A DNA stretch of 52,608 nt. Source: a virus. The first letter of the stretch is position 1, and each line of letters opens with the position of its first letter. Positions 16,039 to 22,437 of the stretch are shown piece by piece. Position numbers and translations under genes: made by a program. The DNA lies in IMG/VR virus record IMGVR_UViG_3300031344_000200, positions 1-52,608 of that record. One strand, given 5' to 3'. The notes under the pieces are model-generated. The model was not told the DNA's origin and did no database searches. It saw nothing but the letters and a program-made list of their open reading frames with translations.

Positions 16039-17157
16039 TCACTTCCACGCCGACAATTGCCGACGTAGTTCGATCAAGTACAACCTATCACTCACCGCAT
16101 CCATGTGCTGAAGCTCAACGACGCCTAATGTGCTCATAGCATTGGGTGCTTCAATATGAAGCTTTAACTGCTCACATAGGTCATTAAGTTCACTGATACG
16201 CTTGTCAAGCGTGACGATTTCGGCATCCGCAGATTCGATGCCCACCTGAATGCCATCTTGTAAACGCCGAACCTGATCAGCAAGTTCGTAACGAGCATAT
16301 TGCAGTTCGTGCTGGCGGGCTGAGAGATACTTGCTCTCATCAGCCCCGCGGACGAAACCCCCGAAATTATACTGCACCGTCACCATGCCAAACCACGCCG
16401 CCGAACCACCGTCGCCCATGGGCGGGACAACGCCGCCTGACACGCTGATAGCCCATGGATCGATCGATCTGAGTCGTGCCGTCTCTTTCTCATATTCCAT
16501 TGAGTAGCGTTGTAATCGCTCGACGATCTCTGTCGACGAGCGTGGTGTAACGACATAATCCTTCGTTTCGATGAGTGACAGTTGACCCTGCGCTGCGGCG
16601 AGCTTGCGTTCAAGCAGATCGATGCCTGCCTGTACAGCAGCGAGTTCGATGATCGTGCTGTGACCAATCACAAGGCGTTTATGCACATTGGTGAGAATGT
16701 CGTTCATATCGTCGGCATGGAACTTGAGGTACGTCACCTCGGCCTGCAATGCAGGTGCTCGGCCGACGTCATTCATCATCTCCAAAAGATTTTGGGCATC
16801 GACCATGGCCGAGTGTTGCAGGCAATCCTTATTTGCGACGGCTTGTTCGACGGTGCCCTTGTAGGCATCGAGCGGGCTCCACAATAGTGAGCTACGAACC
16901 TGATAACCACCGGGAGTTTCTGATCCACCAACCGCGACGACGCCCGGTGCCCCCGCCGGGTACTTGATGCCCTGCACCTGCAGCGACGGCGAGAACAACA
17001 ACCACGCATCAGCATGGGCGCGGGCCTGCACCTTGTCGCAATAATCACGATCGTGAATATCCTTGTCGTGACCCGTTTCCTGCGCACTGGCGGTGCCAAC
17101 GACGCCCAGCCCCACCAGCAGTGCGGCGAGCGAGCTAAACAGTCTCTTCGGGTTCAT
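16039..17157 (-). CDS. TolC-like outer-membrane efflux protein
   Basis: 372 aa. Signal peptide cut after ASA (about residue 25). The mature protein is mostly long helices with heptads (LLERKLAAAQGQLSLIE, DKRISELNDLCEQLKLHIE), separated by short beta segments such as AWFGMVTVQYNFGGFV. This matches the outer-membrane efflux protein fold, although shorter than E. coli TolC. GGAGAG precedes the ATG. It should form the outer-membrane exit for the glycan made by the GT2 enzyme. Confidence 0.75.
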   Translation of the reverse strand: MNPKRLFSSLAALLVGLGVVGTASAQETGHDKDIHDRDYCDKVQARAHADAWLLFSPSLQVQGIKYPAGAPGVVAVGGSETPGGYQVRSSLLWSPLDAYKGTVEQAVANKDCLQHSAMVDAQNLLEMMNDVGRAPALQAEVTYLKFHADDMNDILTNVHKRLVIGHSTIIELAAVQAGIDLLERKLAAAQGQLSLIETKDYVVTPRSSTEIVERLQRYSMEYEKETARLRSIDPWAISVSGGVVPPMGDGGSAAWFGMVTVQYNFGGFVRGADESKYLSARQHELQYARYELADQVRRLQDGIQVGIESADAEIVTLDKRISELNDLCEQLKLHIEAPNAMSTLGVVELQHMDAVSDRLYLIELRRQLSAWK

Positions 17158-17305
17158 CAGCGTACTCTCCGTCTTTGCGTTGAAACAACTTGGTGTGGAT
17201 CGTCATGGGTTGGTTGGCACCGCCCTCGACCACTTCAACTTCGATGTTGAAGGCGGAGAACATGGCCAACACCGCCTGAATTTCCGTGTGCTTATAGACC
17301 TGCAT
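17135..17305 (-). CDS. Small soluble protein leading the polysaccharide operon
   Basis: 56 aa, start ATG 17305, overlapping the TolC-like gene start by 23 nt. Contains EIQAVLAMFSAFNIEVEVVE then a polar tail. Function unknown. It is the first gene after a strong consensus promoter, and its overlap suggests translational coupling to the exporter. Confidence 0.65.
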   Translation of the reverse strand: MQVYKHTEIQAVLAMFSAFNIEVEVVEGGANQPMTIHTKLFQRKDGEYADEPEETV

Positions 17306-17332
17306 TGCACTGCTTTCTAGCGTTGAAAGACC

Positions 17333-17361
17333 ATTATAGACCTAAGTGAGGTGACCTTGCA
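17333..17361 (-). promoter_or_regulatory. Promoter of the polysaccharide operon
   Basis: -35 TGCAAG, 17-nt spacer, perfect -10 TATAAT. The first ATG (17305) is 27 nt downstream. This is the only TATAAT among the set and probably drives 17305 down to about 11986. Confidence 0.8.
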
Positions 17362-17680
17362 CTACGACGGGGTAGCACCCATCGAACACTCGTTTATCTA
17401 AGCGACCCAGGTTGCTGTCACTAACCAGTGCCTTGCCGATGCGCGTGGCACCGGCACTTGTGTAGAGCCACGTCAGCTCGTCATTGTCACGACTGATCAA
17501 CAGGTGTACACCGCCGATGGGCAACCAACGGTTCATCACCGATGACCAGACATATTCATCACGGGCGATGGGCTTATCGCTCGACTCGTAGCGCCATTCG
17601 ATCATGTCTCCGGGCTTCATGTTAGCAACACTGTAGAAAGGATCCCAAGCCGTGAGGTGGGTTGCACGTGCCTTTGCCAT
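17342..17680 (-). CDS. LGW-family relative, PGDMIEW subgroup
   Basis: 112 aa from ATG 17680, or 92 aa from ATG 17620 (MKPGDMIEWRY), which fits the family N-terminus better. VWSSVMNRWLPIGGVHLLIS and ELTWLYTSAG match 34407-34673 (IWSSVEHRFVLIGGVNLLVA, ILTWL). The first start lies in the loop of a 21-bp inverted repeat, so the choice of start matters for regulation. Its end overlaps the polysaccharide promoter. Confidence 0.65.
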   Translation of the reverse strand: MAKARATHLTAWDPFYSVANMKPGDMIEWRYESSDKPIARDEYVWSSVMNRWLPIGGVHLLISRDNDELTWLYTSAGATRIGKALVSDSNLGRLDKRVFDGCYPVVVQGHLT

Positions 17681-17722
17681 GTAGGGAGGGGTCACTTACA
17701 GCCCACCTCACGGCTTGGGATC
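17641..17722. repeat. 21-bp perfect inverted repeat with 40-nt loop
   Basis: GATCCCAAGCCGTGAGGTGG plus one G at 17641-17661 is the exact reverse complement of 17702-17722. The loop contains the upstream candidate start codon of the gene 17342-17680. Confidence 0.85.
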
Positions 17723-17730
17723 AGGGGTTT

Positions 17731-17940
17731 TTACAGGGGTGTGCGGGTGCCTCGTCGGCGGTTCCACTCGGCCAGTGCAGCGTCAGCGAGCACGGCGGCG
17801 TCCTTGATGAATTCATCGCGGTATGAACCGCCAACATCAGAACCCCAGAACTTTGCGGCGATGGGCATCGCCGCCTTCATGAACTCGAGCCATGCCGCAT
17901 CATCGCCATCGAACTTGAAGTCGTCCTTGAACTTTTCCAT
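17731..17940 (-). CDS. Small acidic helical protein
   Basis: 69 aa from ATG 17940, one base after the stop of the lipoprotein gene. Contains MEKFKDDFKFDGDDAAWLEF, a second helix, and a basic end (NRRRGTRTPL). Unknown function. Confidence 0.7.
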   Translation of the reverse strand: MEKFKDDFKFDGDDAAWLEFMKAAMPIAAKFWGSDVGGSYRDEFIKDAAVLADAALAEWNRRRGTRTPL

Positions 17941-17941
17941 G

Positions 17942-18181
17942 TCAATGGCACTCCAGCACGGTGCAGTCGAAGGGGGCGACGTCACCGGTGCACCGCATGG
18001 TGCAGAAACCCCCGCGACTGCCGCACGACAGGGGCCCGCTGCACGCCTGTTCTTGGTTGGGGACGGTGACATAGTGGGTGGCGACGGGCTTGACGGGGAT
18101 GAGGGGCGCCCCCGCGCTTGAGGCGCAGCCGGCGAGGATGATGAACGCGGTGACAGTGAAAGTTCGAAGGTGATTGTTCAT
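17942..18181 (-). CDS. Small lipoprotein
   Basis: 79 aa from ATG 18181, overlapping the previous stop as ATGA. Lipobox LAGC with Cys 20 in FTVTAFIILAGCASS. The mature part carries six cysteines (QACSGPLSCGS, GFCTMRCTG, DCTVLECH), which suggests a compact disulfide-bonded domain in the periplasm. Confidence 0.75.
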   Translation of the reverse strand: MNNHLRTFTVTAFIILAGCASSAGAPLIPVKPVATHYVTVPNQEQACSGPLSCGSRGGFCTMRCTGDVAPFDCTVLECH

Positions 18182-18330
18182 GGGTGTTTTCTTTCGGCGG
18201 GCGGTGACGCCAGACGACTGTGTCCGTTGCAGGTATTTGTCGCAGTGCAAGACATCGCAAAGTGCAAGACATAGAACGCAAGGCAAACAAGCACGATGAT
18301 GAAGGCCCACGCGAGGAAGCTGTTTTTCAT
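18178..18330 (-). CDS. Small single-pass membrane protein
   Basis: 50 aa. Residues 4-24 (SFLAWAFIIVLVCLAFYVLHF) form one membrane helix, followed by a polar Cys-containing tail. Its stop overlaps the start of the lipoprotein gene, so the two are coupled. Unknown function. Confidence 0.65.
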   Translation of the reverse strand: MKNSFLAWAFIIVLVCLAFYVLHFAMSCTATNTCNGHSRLASPPAERKHP

Positions 18331-18337
18331 GGTGTTC

Positions 18338-18490
18338 TCACAGTGAGGGGCGAAACTTTCGACGAGACGTATTCTGACACATCTTGCAGTACTGTGCGCG
18401 GGGATTGAACCAATCCCACGCCAGTTCTTGGTCGGGTGCCGTGGCGCAGTTGGGCCCGGCCTTGCACTTGCGTGGTTTAGGTTGTTTCAT
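18338..18490 (-). CDS. Small zinc-ribbon-like protein
   Basis: 50 aa, basic (KQPKPRKCKAGPNCAT, AQYCKMCQNTSRRKF). Two cysteine pairs (C-x5-C and C-x2-C) could bind one zinc. Separated by 7 nt from the next gene. Nucleic-acid binding is plausible but not shown. Confidence 0.6.
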   Translation of the reverse strand: MKQPKPRKCKAGPNCATAPDQELAWDWFNPRAQYCKMCQNTSRRKFRPSL

Positions 18491-18508
18491 GGGTTGAACG
18501 GACAGCGT

Positions 18509-18601
18509 TCATTTAGTCACCAGCGCAACAATGACGAAGATGATGACGACGATCCCGACGCCGCACATCGCGCCGAGCATGAGGCCAAAGACGATGTTCA
18601 T
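18509..18601 (-). CDS. Tiny single-pass membrane protein
   Basis: 30 aa, almost wholly hydrophobic (VFGLMLGAMCGVGIVVIIF). Neighbouring reading frames at 18606 and 18709 encode similar glycine-containing helices, so the three look like diverged tandem copies. Confidence 0.55.
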   Translation of the reverse strand: MNIVFGLMLGAMCGVGIVVIIFVIVALVTK

Positions 18602-18605
18602 TTAG

Positions 18606-18707
18606 TCACCAGCACGAAGATGAAATGACCGCCATGATCGCGATGCCAAGCAACACGCCGAGCAACGAGCCGAGCAGAATGCCAAAGCCGATGTTGATGT
18701 TGTTCAT
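18606..18707 (-). CDS. Tiny single-pass membrane protein
   Basis: 33 aa with helix INIGFGILLGSLLGVLLGIA, containing GxxLG repeats like its neighbour at 18509. Unknown function. Confidence 0.55.
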   Translation of the reverse strand: MNNINIGFGILLGSLLGVLLGIAIMAVISSSCW

Positions 18708-18708
18708 G

Positions 18709-18810
18709 TTAGTTGCACAGGTGCAGTGCCCAGAGGCTGACGGCGAAGGCGAGGGCGCCGGCGCCTATGATGGCGATGATGATGGCGTTGTTGTTGATGA
18801 ACTGTTTCAT
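18709..18810 (-). CDS. Tiny single-pass membrane protein
   Basis: 33 aa: MKQFINNNAIIIAIIGAGAL then a second hydrophobic stretch. AAAGG lies before the ATG. First gene of the small membrane-protein cluster 18810-17731. Confidence 0.6.
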   Translation of the reverse strand: MKQFINNNAIIIAIIGAGALAFAVSLWALHLCN

Positions 18811-18865
18811 GATGGACCTTTCTTTGGGTATTCGTGGACACCAAAGGCCCACCCCCTCGCCACCA

Positions 18866-18894
18866 ATCCTACTTTGCCCAACCTCGGTGTTCAA
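18866..18894 (-). promoter_or_regulatory. Promoter of small membrane-protein cluster
   Basis: -35 TTGAAC, 17-nt spacer, -10 TAGGAT. The leader to ATG 18810 is about 50 nt. Confidence 0.6.
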
Positions 18895-18935
18895 TGGCTC
18901 ATGCCTTCCGCGCACACCAGGAAATCCCCACCACG

Positions 18936-19166
18936 TCACACGGGTGTGGTGGTGGCGGTGTAAACCACGTATGCATCATGGTGTATCCAACCCACCTTGT
19001 CGCCGAACAGCACCAGTTCATAACCCCCCGCCCCACGCGTCGCCGACACGATGAGGCCCACTTCACCGCGTTGCACCACCGCCACGAGACCGACCGCCTT
19101 CGCCGTCAGCCACAGGCCATAGTGGTTGTAGCTAGCAACGACGAGGCGACCGGGCAAGTAATTCAT
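18936..19166 (-). CDS. LGW-family protein
   Basis: 76 aa from ATG 19166, TGATG-coupled to its paralogue upstream. Motifs: LPGRLVVA, HYGLW, VGLIVSAT and LVLFGDKVGWIHH. It is very close to 19166-19414 (LPGRLARV, VGLIVSP, ALFGDKWGWIHH), showing a local tandem duplication far from the main array. Confidence 0.8.
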   Translation of the reverse strand: MNYLPGRLVVASYNHYGLWLTAKAVGLVAVVQRGEVGLIVSATRGAGGYELVLFGDKVGWIHHDAYVVYTATTTPV

Positions 19167-19414
19167 CACTGCACCGCTGCCAACGCGCGGTGGTGGATCC
19201 ACCCCCACTTATCACCGAACAGTGCCACGACGTAGCCCGCACCGCCGATCGGCGATACGATGAGGCCCACCATGCCGCAGCGCACGACAGCACCATCGCC
19301 GACGCGAGAGCGGGTGGCGAGGTCGGTGTTCATGTCGATCGTCCACAAGTGATAGTACTCAAAGGCCACGCGGGCGAGGCGACCGGGCAGGTATTCAAGC
19401 TGCTGACTGCTCAT
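19166..19414 (-). CDS. LGW-family protein
   Basis: 82 aa from ATG 19414 (MSSQQLEYLPGRL). Same motif order as the main array: PGRL, HLW, VGLIVSP, FGDKWGWI. Its start overlaps the end of the 45-aa gene upstream by 20 nt. Confidence 0.8.
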   Translation of the reverse strand: MSSQQLEYLPGRLARVAFEYYHLWTIDMNTDLATRSRVGDGAVVRCGMVGLIVSPIGGAGYVVALFGDKWGWIHHRALAAVQ

Positions 19415-19532
19415 TGTCAAGCTTAGCATACAAGCGCCAGAACCCATACAGGATCAGTGCACAACAATCAAGGGGTAGACTACGCAGGTCTTGGTACGCG
19501 TCCGACGCCAACTGTTTTACGCTTCTTTTCAT
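19395..19532 (-). CDS. Small basic/hydrophobic protein
   Basis: 45 aa with GAGGTAG before the ATG. N-terminal polar helix (KRSVKQLASDAYQDL), then CCALILYGFWRLY, possibly membrane-associating. Unknown function. Confidence 0.55.
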   Translation of the reverse strand: MKRSVKQLASDAYQDLRSLPLDCCALILYGFWRLYAKLDNEQSAA

Positions 19533-19562
19533 TTCTACCTCGAGTGTGGTGCCGGCAGCGAA

Positions 19563-19856
19563 TCACAGTGCGCGGGGCAGGTGACCCCTAAAGTCGACTG
19601 CAAAACCCTCGAAGGTGGCGGGCAACGCCGCGGGTCGACCCGCATTGCACCAGACCAACAGCTGATACGTGCCGGTGCACGTGTCGGCCAGGCCGATGCA
19701 GGGCGCGTCGGCCCCTTTCGGGGTGGCCTTGACCAGCTGCGCGCGGAGGTCCTTCTGTGCCTGCAGGGCCCGGGCATAGGTCTCGGCCTGTTCGACGGGC
19801 ATGGGCGGGTGGATGGGTGACAGGTCGCGGCGTTCCTTCTTGCTACGTTTCTTCAT
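19563..19856 (-). CDS. Hypothetical protein with basic N-terminus
   Basis: 97 aa from ATG 19856, AGGAA upstream. Begins MKKRSKKERRDLSPI, then a helix (AETYARALQAQKDLRAQL) and a beta-like C-half with two cysteines. Longer upstream reading is rejected because it overlaps the previous gene out of register. Unknown function. Confidence 0.7.
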   Translation of the reverse strand: MKKRSKKERRDLSPIHPPMPVEQAETYARALQAQKDLRAQLVKATPKGADAPCIGLADTCTGTYQLLVWCNAGRPAALPATFEGFAVDFRGHLPRAL

Positions 19857-20076
19857 GGGATGCGGGTTCCTTTCGTTCGACGAGGGCCTCAAGTTCGAAG
19901 TAGGTGGCCGCGGGGTCCCACTGATTGCGGACGAGGCCACGGACGGGGTAGACGCTGACGACGCGGTCGCCGGGCTGCAGCATGGCCGCCAGCGAGGCGG
20001 CAACGTCGAGGCGATCGAAGGTGTGACCCGACGTAGGCTTGGTCAGCTTCAGTGGGACGACGACATAAGATGCCAT
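19843..20076 (-). CDS. Hypothetical small protein
   Basis: 77 aa, TGATG-coupled to the gene before it. MASYVVVPLKLTKP and LQPGDRVVSVYPVRGLVRN recall a short beta-barrel with a PGDR turn; a distant relation to the LGW family is possible but the GW motif is absent. Charged helical tail. Confidence 0.7.
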   Translation of the reverse strand: MASYVVVPLKLTKPTSGHTFDRLDVAASLAAMLQPGDRVVSVYPVRGLVRNQWDPAATYFELEALVERKEPASHEET

Positions 20077-20309
20077 CAGTTCAACCTCGGATCACGTTCA
20101 ATGGAAACGTCGCGCTGAGCGTGGGCGACATCGTCGCGGGTCGCCGGCACGTCGGGCATGCCGACGATGCCCAGCGTCCACACCCCGGCCGTGTGAGGTA
20201 GCTGCAACGATGCAGTCAGCGCGCGGCCCACTGCATCCAACACCTCGTCAGCGTCGGCGAGCGCATCGGTCGACAGTTCAAGGGTGACAATGAAACGACG
20301 ATTGCTCAT
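20076..20309 (-). CDS. Hypothetical small protein, alpha/beta
   Basis: 77 aa from ATG 20309 with GAGGAA upstream. RRFIVTLELSTDALADADEV then a helix suggest a ferredoxin-like half. Unknown function. Confidence 0.7.
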   Translation of the reverse strand: MSNRRFIVTLELSTDALADADEVLDAVGRALTASLQLPHTAGVWTLGIVGMPDVPATRDDVAHAQRDVSIERDPRLN

Positions 20310-20319
20310 GGGGAATTCC

Positions 20320-20595
20320 TCACTTCTTCGGACGAGGGCACCTGTCGCAGCGAAGGGCGCCGCGGGTGTGCCGCCACGTCGCAGTGCGGTGACACAGGTC
20401 ACAGTCAACGGGCGGGGCGATGGGCGACCACTTGTCGAGGCGAGGGTCGATGGGCCACTGTGGCATCAACGAATAGACGTCGTCGCGGGGAGCAAAGACG
20501 GAACCCTGTGCCTTGATGTTCTCCACGACCTTACGAGTTGACTTTTTCACTGGCCCAACGTCGCTGCGCGACTTGGGTGCATGACGTTTTGTCAC
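20320..20595 (-). CDS. Small zinc-ribbon-like protein
   Basis: 91 aa. The GTG at 20595 overlaps the preceding stop as GTGA, like its neighbours; a GTG six bases earlier is also possible. Basic N-terminus (KRHAPKSRSD), C-terminal CDLCHRTATWRH...RCDRCPRPKK with two CxxC pairs that could bind zinc. Confidence 0.7.
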   Translation of the reverse strand: MTKRHAPKSRSDVGPVKKSTRKVVENIKAQGSVFAPRDDVYSLMPQWPIDPRLDKWSPIAPPVDCDLCHRTATWRHTRGALRCDRCPRPKK

Positions 20596-20705
20596 TGGCA
20601 CCTCAACGCTGCGCGGAGCTCAGGCGCCGCAAAAGCGGTGCACATGAGAACCAGGGCGATGCTGCAAACGGCGATTAGGACGAGTAAAAAGCTGATGTTC
20701 TTCAC
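20592..20705 (-). CDS. Tiny single-pass membrane protein
   Basis: 37 aa from GTG 20705 (GTGA overlap). Helix ISFLLVLIAVCSIALVLM, then CTAFAAPELRA. The pattern MC..(A/P)ELR at the end of the helix is shared with 20929-21147 (MCRPELLDN), so these are related. Confidence 0.6.
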   Translation of the reverse strand: MKNISFLLVLIAVCSIALVLMCTAFAAPELRAALRCQ

Positions 20706-20932
20706 GGGCACCCCGCATCACAGGTATGAAGTTGCTTCTCCAGGCGGTCGAGGCGGTCGTCGACAGTCGCTGACCATTCATGCGGGATATGTTCATGTAG
20801 GGCAGGAGGTGAAGGCGCGAGCTCGGCTCCCGCCCGGGCGGCCAGCCTAATGATGGCGTCGCGCGTGCACATGAAAAACACGGTGCTAGCACAGACGCCG
20901 ATGATGTAGATGAGCACAATGTGGTTCTTCAC
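20702..20932 (-). CDS. Small membrane protein with coiled-coil tail
   Basis: 76 aa from GTG 20932 (GTGA overlap). Helix IVLIYIIGVCASTVFFMC, then a periplasmic or cytoplasmic coiled coil (DDRLDRLEKQLHTC) and terminal AGCP. Paralogue of 20929-21147, which ends DAVEKRLHDIC...LAGCP. Confidence 0.7.
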   Translation of the reverse strand: MKNHIVLIYIIGVCASTVFFMCTRDAIIRLAARAGAELAPSPPALHEHIPHEWSATVDDRLDRLEKQLHTCDAGCP

Positions 20933-21147
20933 GGGCACCCCGCTAGGACGTTCATCGAACAGATGTCGTGGAGCCGTTTCTCGACAGCGTCGAGACGGGC
21001 GGCATCAGACGGTGGAGTGTGATGTTGGACCAGCGTGTTGGTGCCCAACGACGATGGATGATTGTCGAGGAGCTCAGGCCTGCACATGAAAAACAGGACG
21101 AGCGCGCCGGCGCAGAGAATGATGAGAAATGTGCTAGCATTGTTCAT
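20929..21147 (-). CDS. Small membrane protein with coiled-coil tail
   Basis: 72 aa, GAGGAGA before the ATG. Helix FLIILCAGALVLFFMC then RLDAVEKRLHDICSM and AGCP. Tandem paralogue of 20702-20932. Two terminal cysteines may form disulfides. The size and layout recall small phage envelope proteins, but no function can be assigned. Confidence 0.7.
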   Translation of the reverse strand: MNNASTFLIILCAGALVLFFMCRPELLDNHPSSLGTNTLVQHHTPPSDAARLDAVEKRLHDICSMNVLAGCP

Positions 21148-21251
21148 CTATCGTCTCCTCGTGACCGTTTATACGCTACGTGTGACAGCGTGCACATGAT
21201 GACCACCCAAGCGATGGGCACCATGATGATGGCAAAGATCACCCACCTCAC
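21144..21251 (-). CDS. Tiny single-pass membrane protein
   Basis: 35 aa from GTG 21251, overlapping the preceding stop. Helix WVIFAIIMVPIAWVVIMC followed by a basic tail. Confidence 0.55.
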   Translation of the reverse strand: MRWVIFAIIMVPIAWVVIMCTLSHVAYKRSRGDDR

Positions 21252-21409
21252 TGGTGCTCCCGCATGACGACGTCGGAAGTGAGGGTCCCGCCCTCACCAG
21301 CATCACCGAGGTGCTCCACCGCGGAGATGGCCAGGCATGTCAAGTACACCGACAGAGAGGCCCAGGCCAGAATGCACATAACGTTGACGGAAATGGATGG
21401 ACCGCGCAT
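21248..21409 (-). CDS. Small membrane protein carrying a coding hairpin
   Basis: 53 aa from ATG 21409, TGATG-coupled to the gene before. Helix VNVMCILAWASLSVYLTCLA, then a soluble tail. The 19-bp hairpin 21279-21297 lies in frame and encodes EGGTLT. Confidence 0.6.
   Translation of the reverse strand: MRGPSISVNVMCILAWASLSVYLTCLAISAVEHLGDAGEGGTLTSDVVMREHQ
21279..21297. repeat. 19-bp hairpin, GTGAGGG arms
   Basis: Arms GTGAGGG and CCCTCAC around a 5-nt loop, inside the coding sequence 21248-21409. Confidence 0.8.
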
Positions 21410-21603
21410 CATCGGTGTTCACCTCGCGTCTTCGACTTGCCGCGAAACCTGCTGCGAAAAGGGGTAGCGCGTTCGGCGTACAAGGCCCCATACATCGCAG
21501 TGGTGATCACCCACAGGCGTTCGCCGGGGCGCAGAGCCTTTTGTTCGGCGAGAACGCCATGGCGTTCGGCAATGGGAATGATGCGGTACGAGTAGCTGTC
21601 CAT
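21409..21603 (-). CDS. Hypothetical small protein, first of membrane-protein operon
   Basis: 64 aa. MDSYSYRIIPIAERHGVL, then ALRPGERLWVITTAM and a basic tail (RSRFRGKSKTRGEHR). The PGERLW stretch recalls the LGW family N-terminus. Leaderless initiation is predicted. It leads a chain of overlapping genes down to 18936. Confidence 0.75.
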   Translation of the reverse strand: MDSYSYRIIPIAERHGVLAEQKALRPGERLWVITTAMYGALYAERATPFRSRFRGKSKTRGEHR

Positions 21604-21609
21604 GATCAG

Positions 21610-21638
21610 ATCCTAACACGGTTGGTGCAGTGTTTGCA
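21610..21638 (-). promoter_or_regulatory. Leaderless-type promoter
   Basis: -35 TGCAAA, 17-nt spacer, -10 TAGGAT, 6 nt to ATG 21603. Confidence 0.8.
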
Positions 21639-21647
21639 CTTGTTGCA

Positions 21648-21679
21648 GTGGGAGCGAATCGCTAGCGATTCGCTCCCAC
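21648..21679 (-). terminator. 32-bp perfect palindrome, probable terminator
   Basis: Arms begin GTGGGAGCGAATCGCT and are exactly self-complementary with no loop. It lies 8 nt past the stop of the lipoprotein gene 21688-22431. No T-run follows. The outer arm GTGGGAG is the same as in the dispersed 19-bp hairpins. Confidence 0.55.
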
Positions 21680-21687
21680 CTTCGGCA

Positions 21688-22431
21688 TCAATACCAGCAC
21701 GTCTGGTTGGCGATCTGGTCAGCGGTGCACTTGGGCCCGATGCAGTACGGGCGGTCAGCCGGGCCCTCGCCGTCGTTGGCGATGCAGTTGCAGCCCGTCG
21801 GCCCGCAGACGGTAAGGGCCAGCGCGGTGGCAGTGAGGGTGCCGCCCTCACCAGCAGTAACGAAGCACTGGCAAGGCACCGAGGTGCCGGTACCCGCGAG
21901 CCGCGCACAACCGATGCCACCGCCGCCCGGATAGGCACGAGGAACCATGGTGGGGGTGGAACCCCCACTCGCACCAGCACAGGGATCGGGCAGTGGCGCG
22001 GCGTCGGTTTGAAGCACGGCCATAACCGGCGCATCGGGCCCGGCATCGACTTCGGGGACACTGACCATGGTACCTGCATCGATATCGACGGCGGTGAGGG
22101 TTGAACCCTCACTGGCAGCGTCGGGAAGCGGGGTCGATGGTGGGGCTGGTGGGGGCGTTGCCCCCACTGGCACCGTGGCGGCATCAGGTAAAATCCCCGC
22201 CTCAGGCGAAGGGGATTCCTTCGCCGGCACCGACGAAGCGCTTGGGGGCGACACGGTGGGGGCAAGTGAAGGGTCGGTGGGGCTGGTGGGGGTGGAACCC
22301 CCACTGCAGGTATGGCCGGCGCAGGCACTCGTCAGCTCGGGGGGCGCTGCCGGGGGCGCGCCGCCACAGGCAACCAGTGGGAGCGTTGCTCCCACCAGGC
22401 AGGCCATCGTCATGATTCCTATCGTCCTCAT
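21688..22431 (-). CDS. Proline-rich lipoprotein riddled with hairpins
   Basis: 247 aa. Lipobox LVAC (Cys 22), then about 120 residues rich in Pro, Ser, Thr and Ala (low complexity), then a cysteine-rich C-terminus (CARLAGTG, CQCFVTAG, CGPTGCNCIAND, YCIGPKC, TCWY) that probably forms disulfides. Six 19-bp hairpins lie in frame and encode GGSTPT, EGGTLT, EGSTLT and VGAT(P/L) segments. Its promoter carries the 23-bp palindrome. Surface stalk-like protein, inferred. Confidence 0.75.
   Translation of the reverse strand: MRTIGIMTMACLVGATLPLVACGGAPPAAPPELTSACAGHTCSGGSTPTSPTDPSLAPTVSPPSASSVPAKESPSPEAGILPDAATVPVGATPPPAPPSTPLPDAASEGSTLTAVDIDAGTMVSVPEVDAGPDAPVMAVLQTDAAPLPDPCAGASGGSTPTMVPRAYPGGGGIGCARLAGTGTSVPCQCFVTAGEGGTLTATALALTVCGPTGCNCIANDGEGPADRPYCIGPKCTADQIANQTCWY
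21833..21851. repeat. 19-bp hairpin, GTGAGGG arms
   Basis: Loop TGCCG; encodes GEGGTLT in the lipoprotein gene. Confidence 0.8.
21950..21968. repeat. 19-bp hairpin, GTGGGGG arms
   Basis: Loop TGGAA; encodes SGGSTPT in the lipoprotein gene. Confidence 0.8.
22094..22112. repeat. 19-bp hairpin, GTGAGGG arms
   Basis: Pairing extends to 9 bp (GTGAGGGTT/AACCCTCAC); encodes SEGSTLT in the lipoprotein gene. Confidence 0.8.
22149..22167. repeat. 19-bp hairpin, GTGGGGG arms
   Basis: Loop CGTTG; encodes PVGATPP in the lipoprotein gene. Confidence 0.8.
22286..22304. repeat. 19-bp hairpin, GTGGGGG arms
   Basis: Same sequence as 21950-21968; encodes SGGSTPT. Confidence 0.8.
22377..22395. repeat. 19-bp hairpin, GTGGGAG arms
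   Basis: Loop CGTTG; arms GTGGGAG and CTCCCAC; encodes VGATLP inside the signal peptide of the lipoprotein. Confidence 0.8.
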
Positions 22432-22437
22432 GATCTA

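Noticed and set aside
12219-17305. Type I secretion system for proteins
   Set aside because: No ABC transporter is present; the inner-membrane component is a GT2 synthase, so glycan export is more likely.
21606-22328. Pro/Arg-rich minus frame of 240 codons
   Set aside because: Out of frame with the lipoprotein gene, which has a lipobox and a leaderless promoter.
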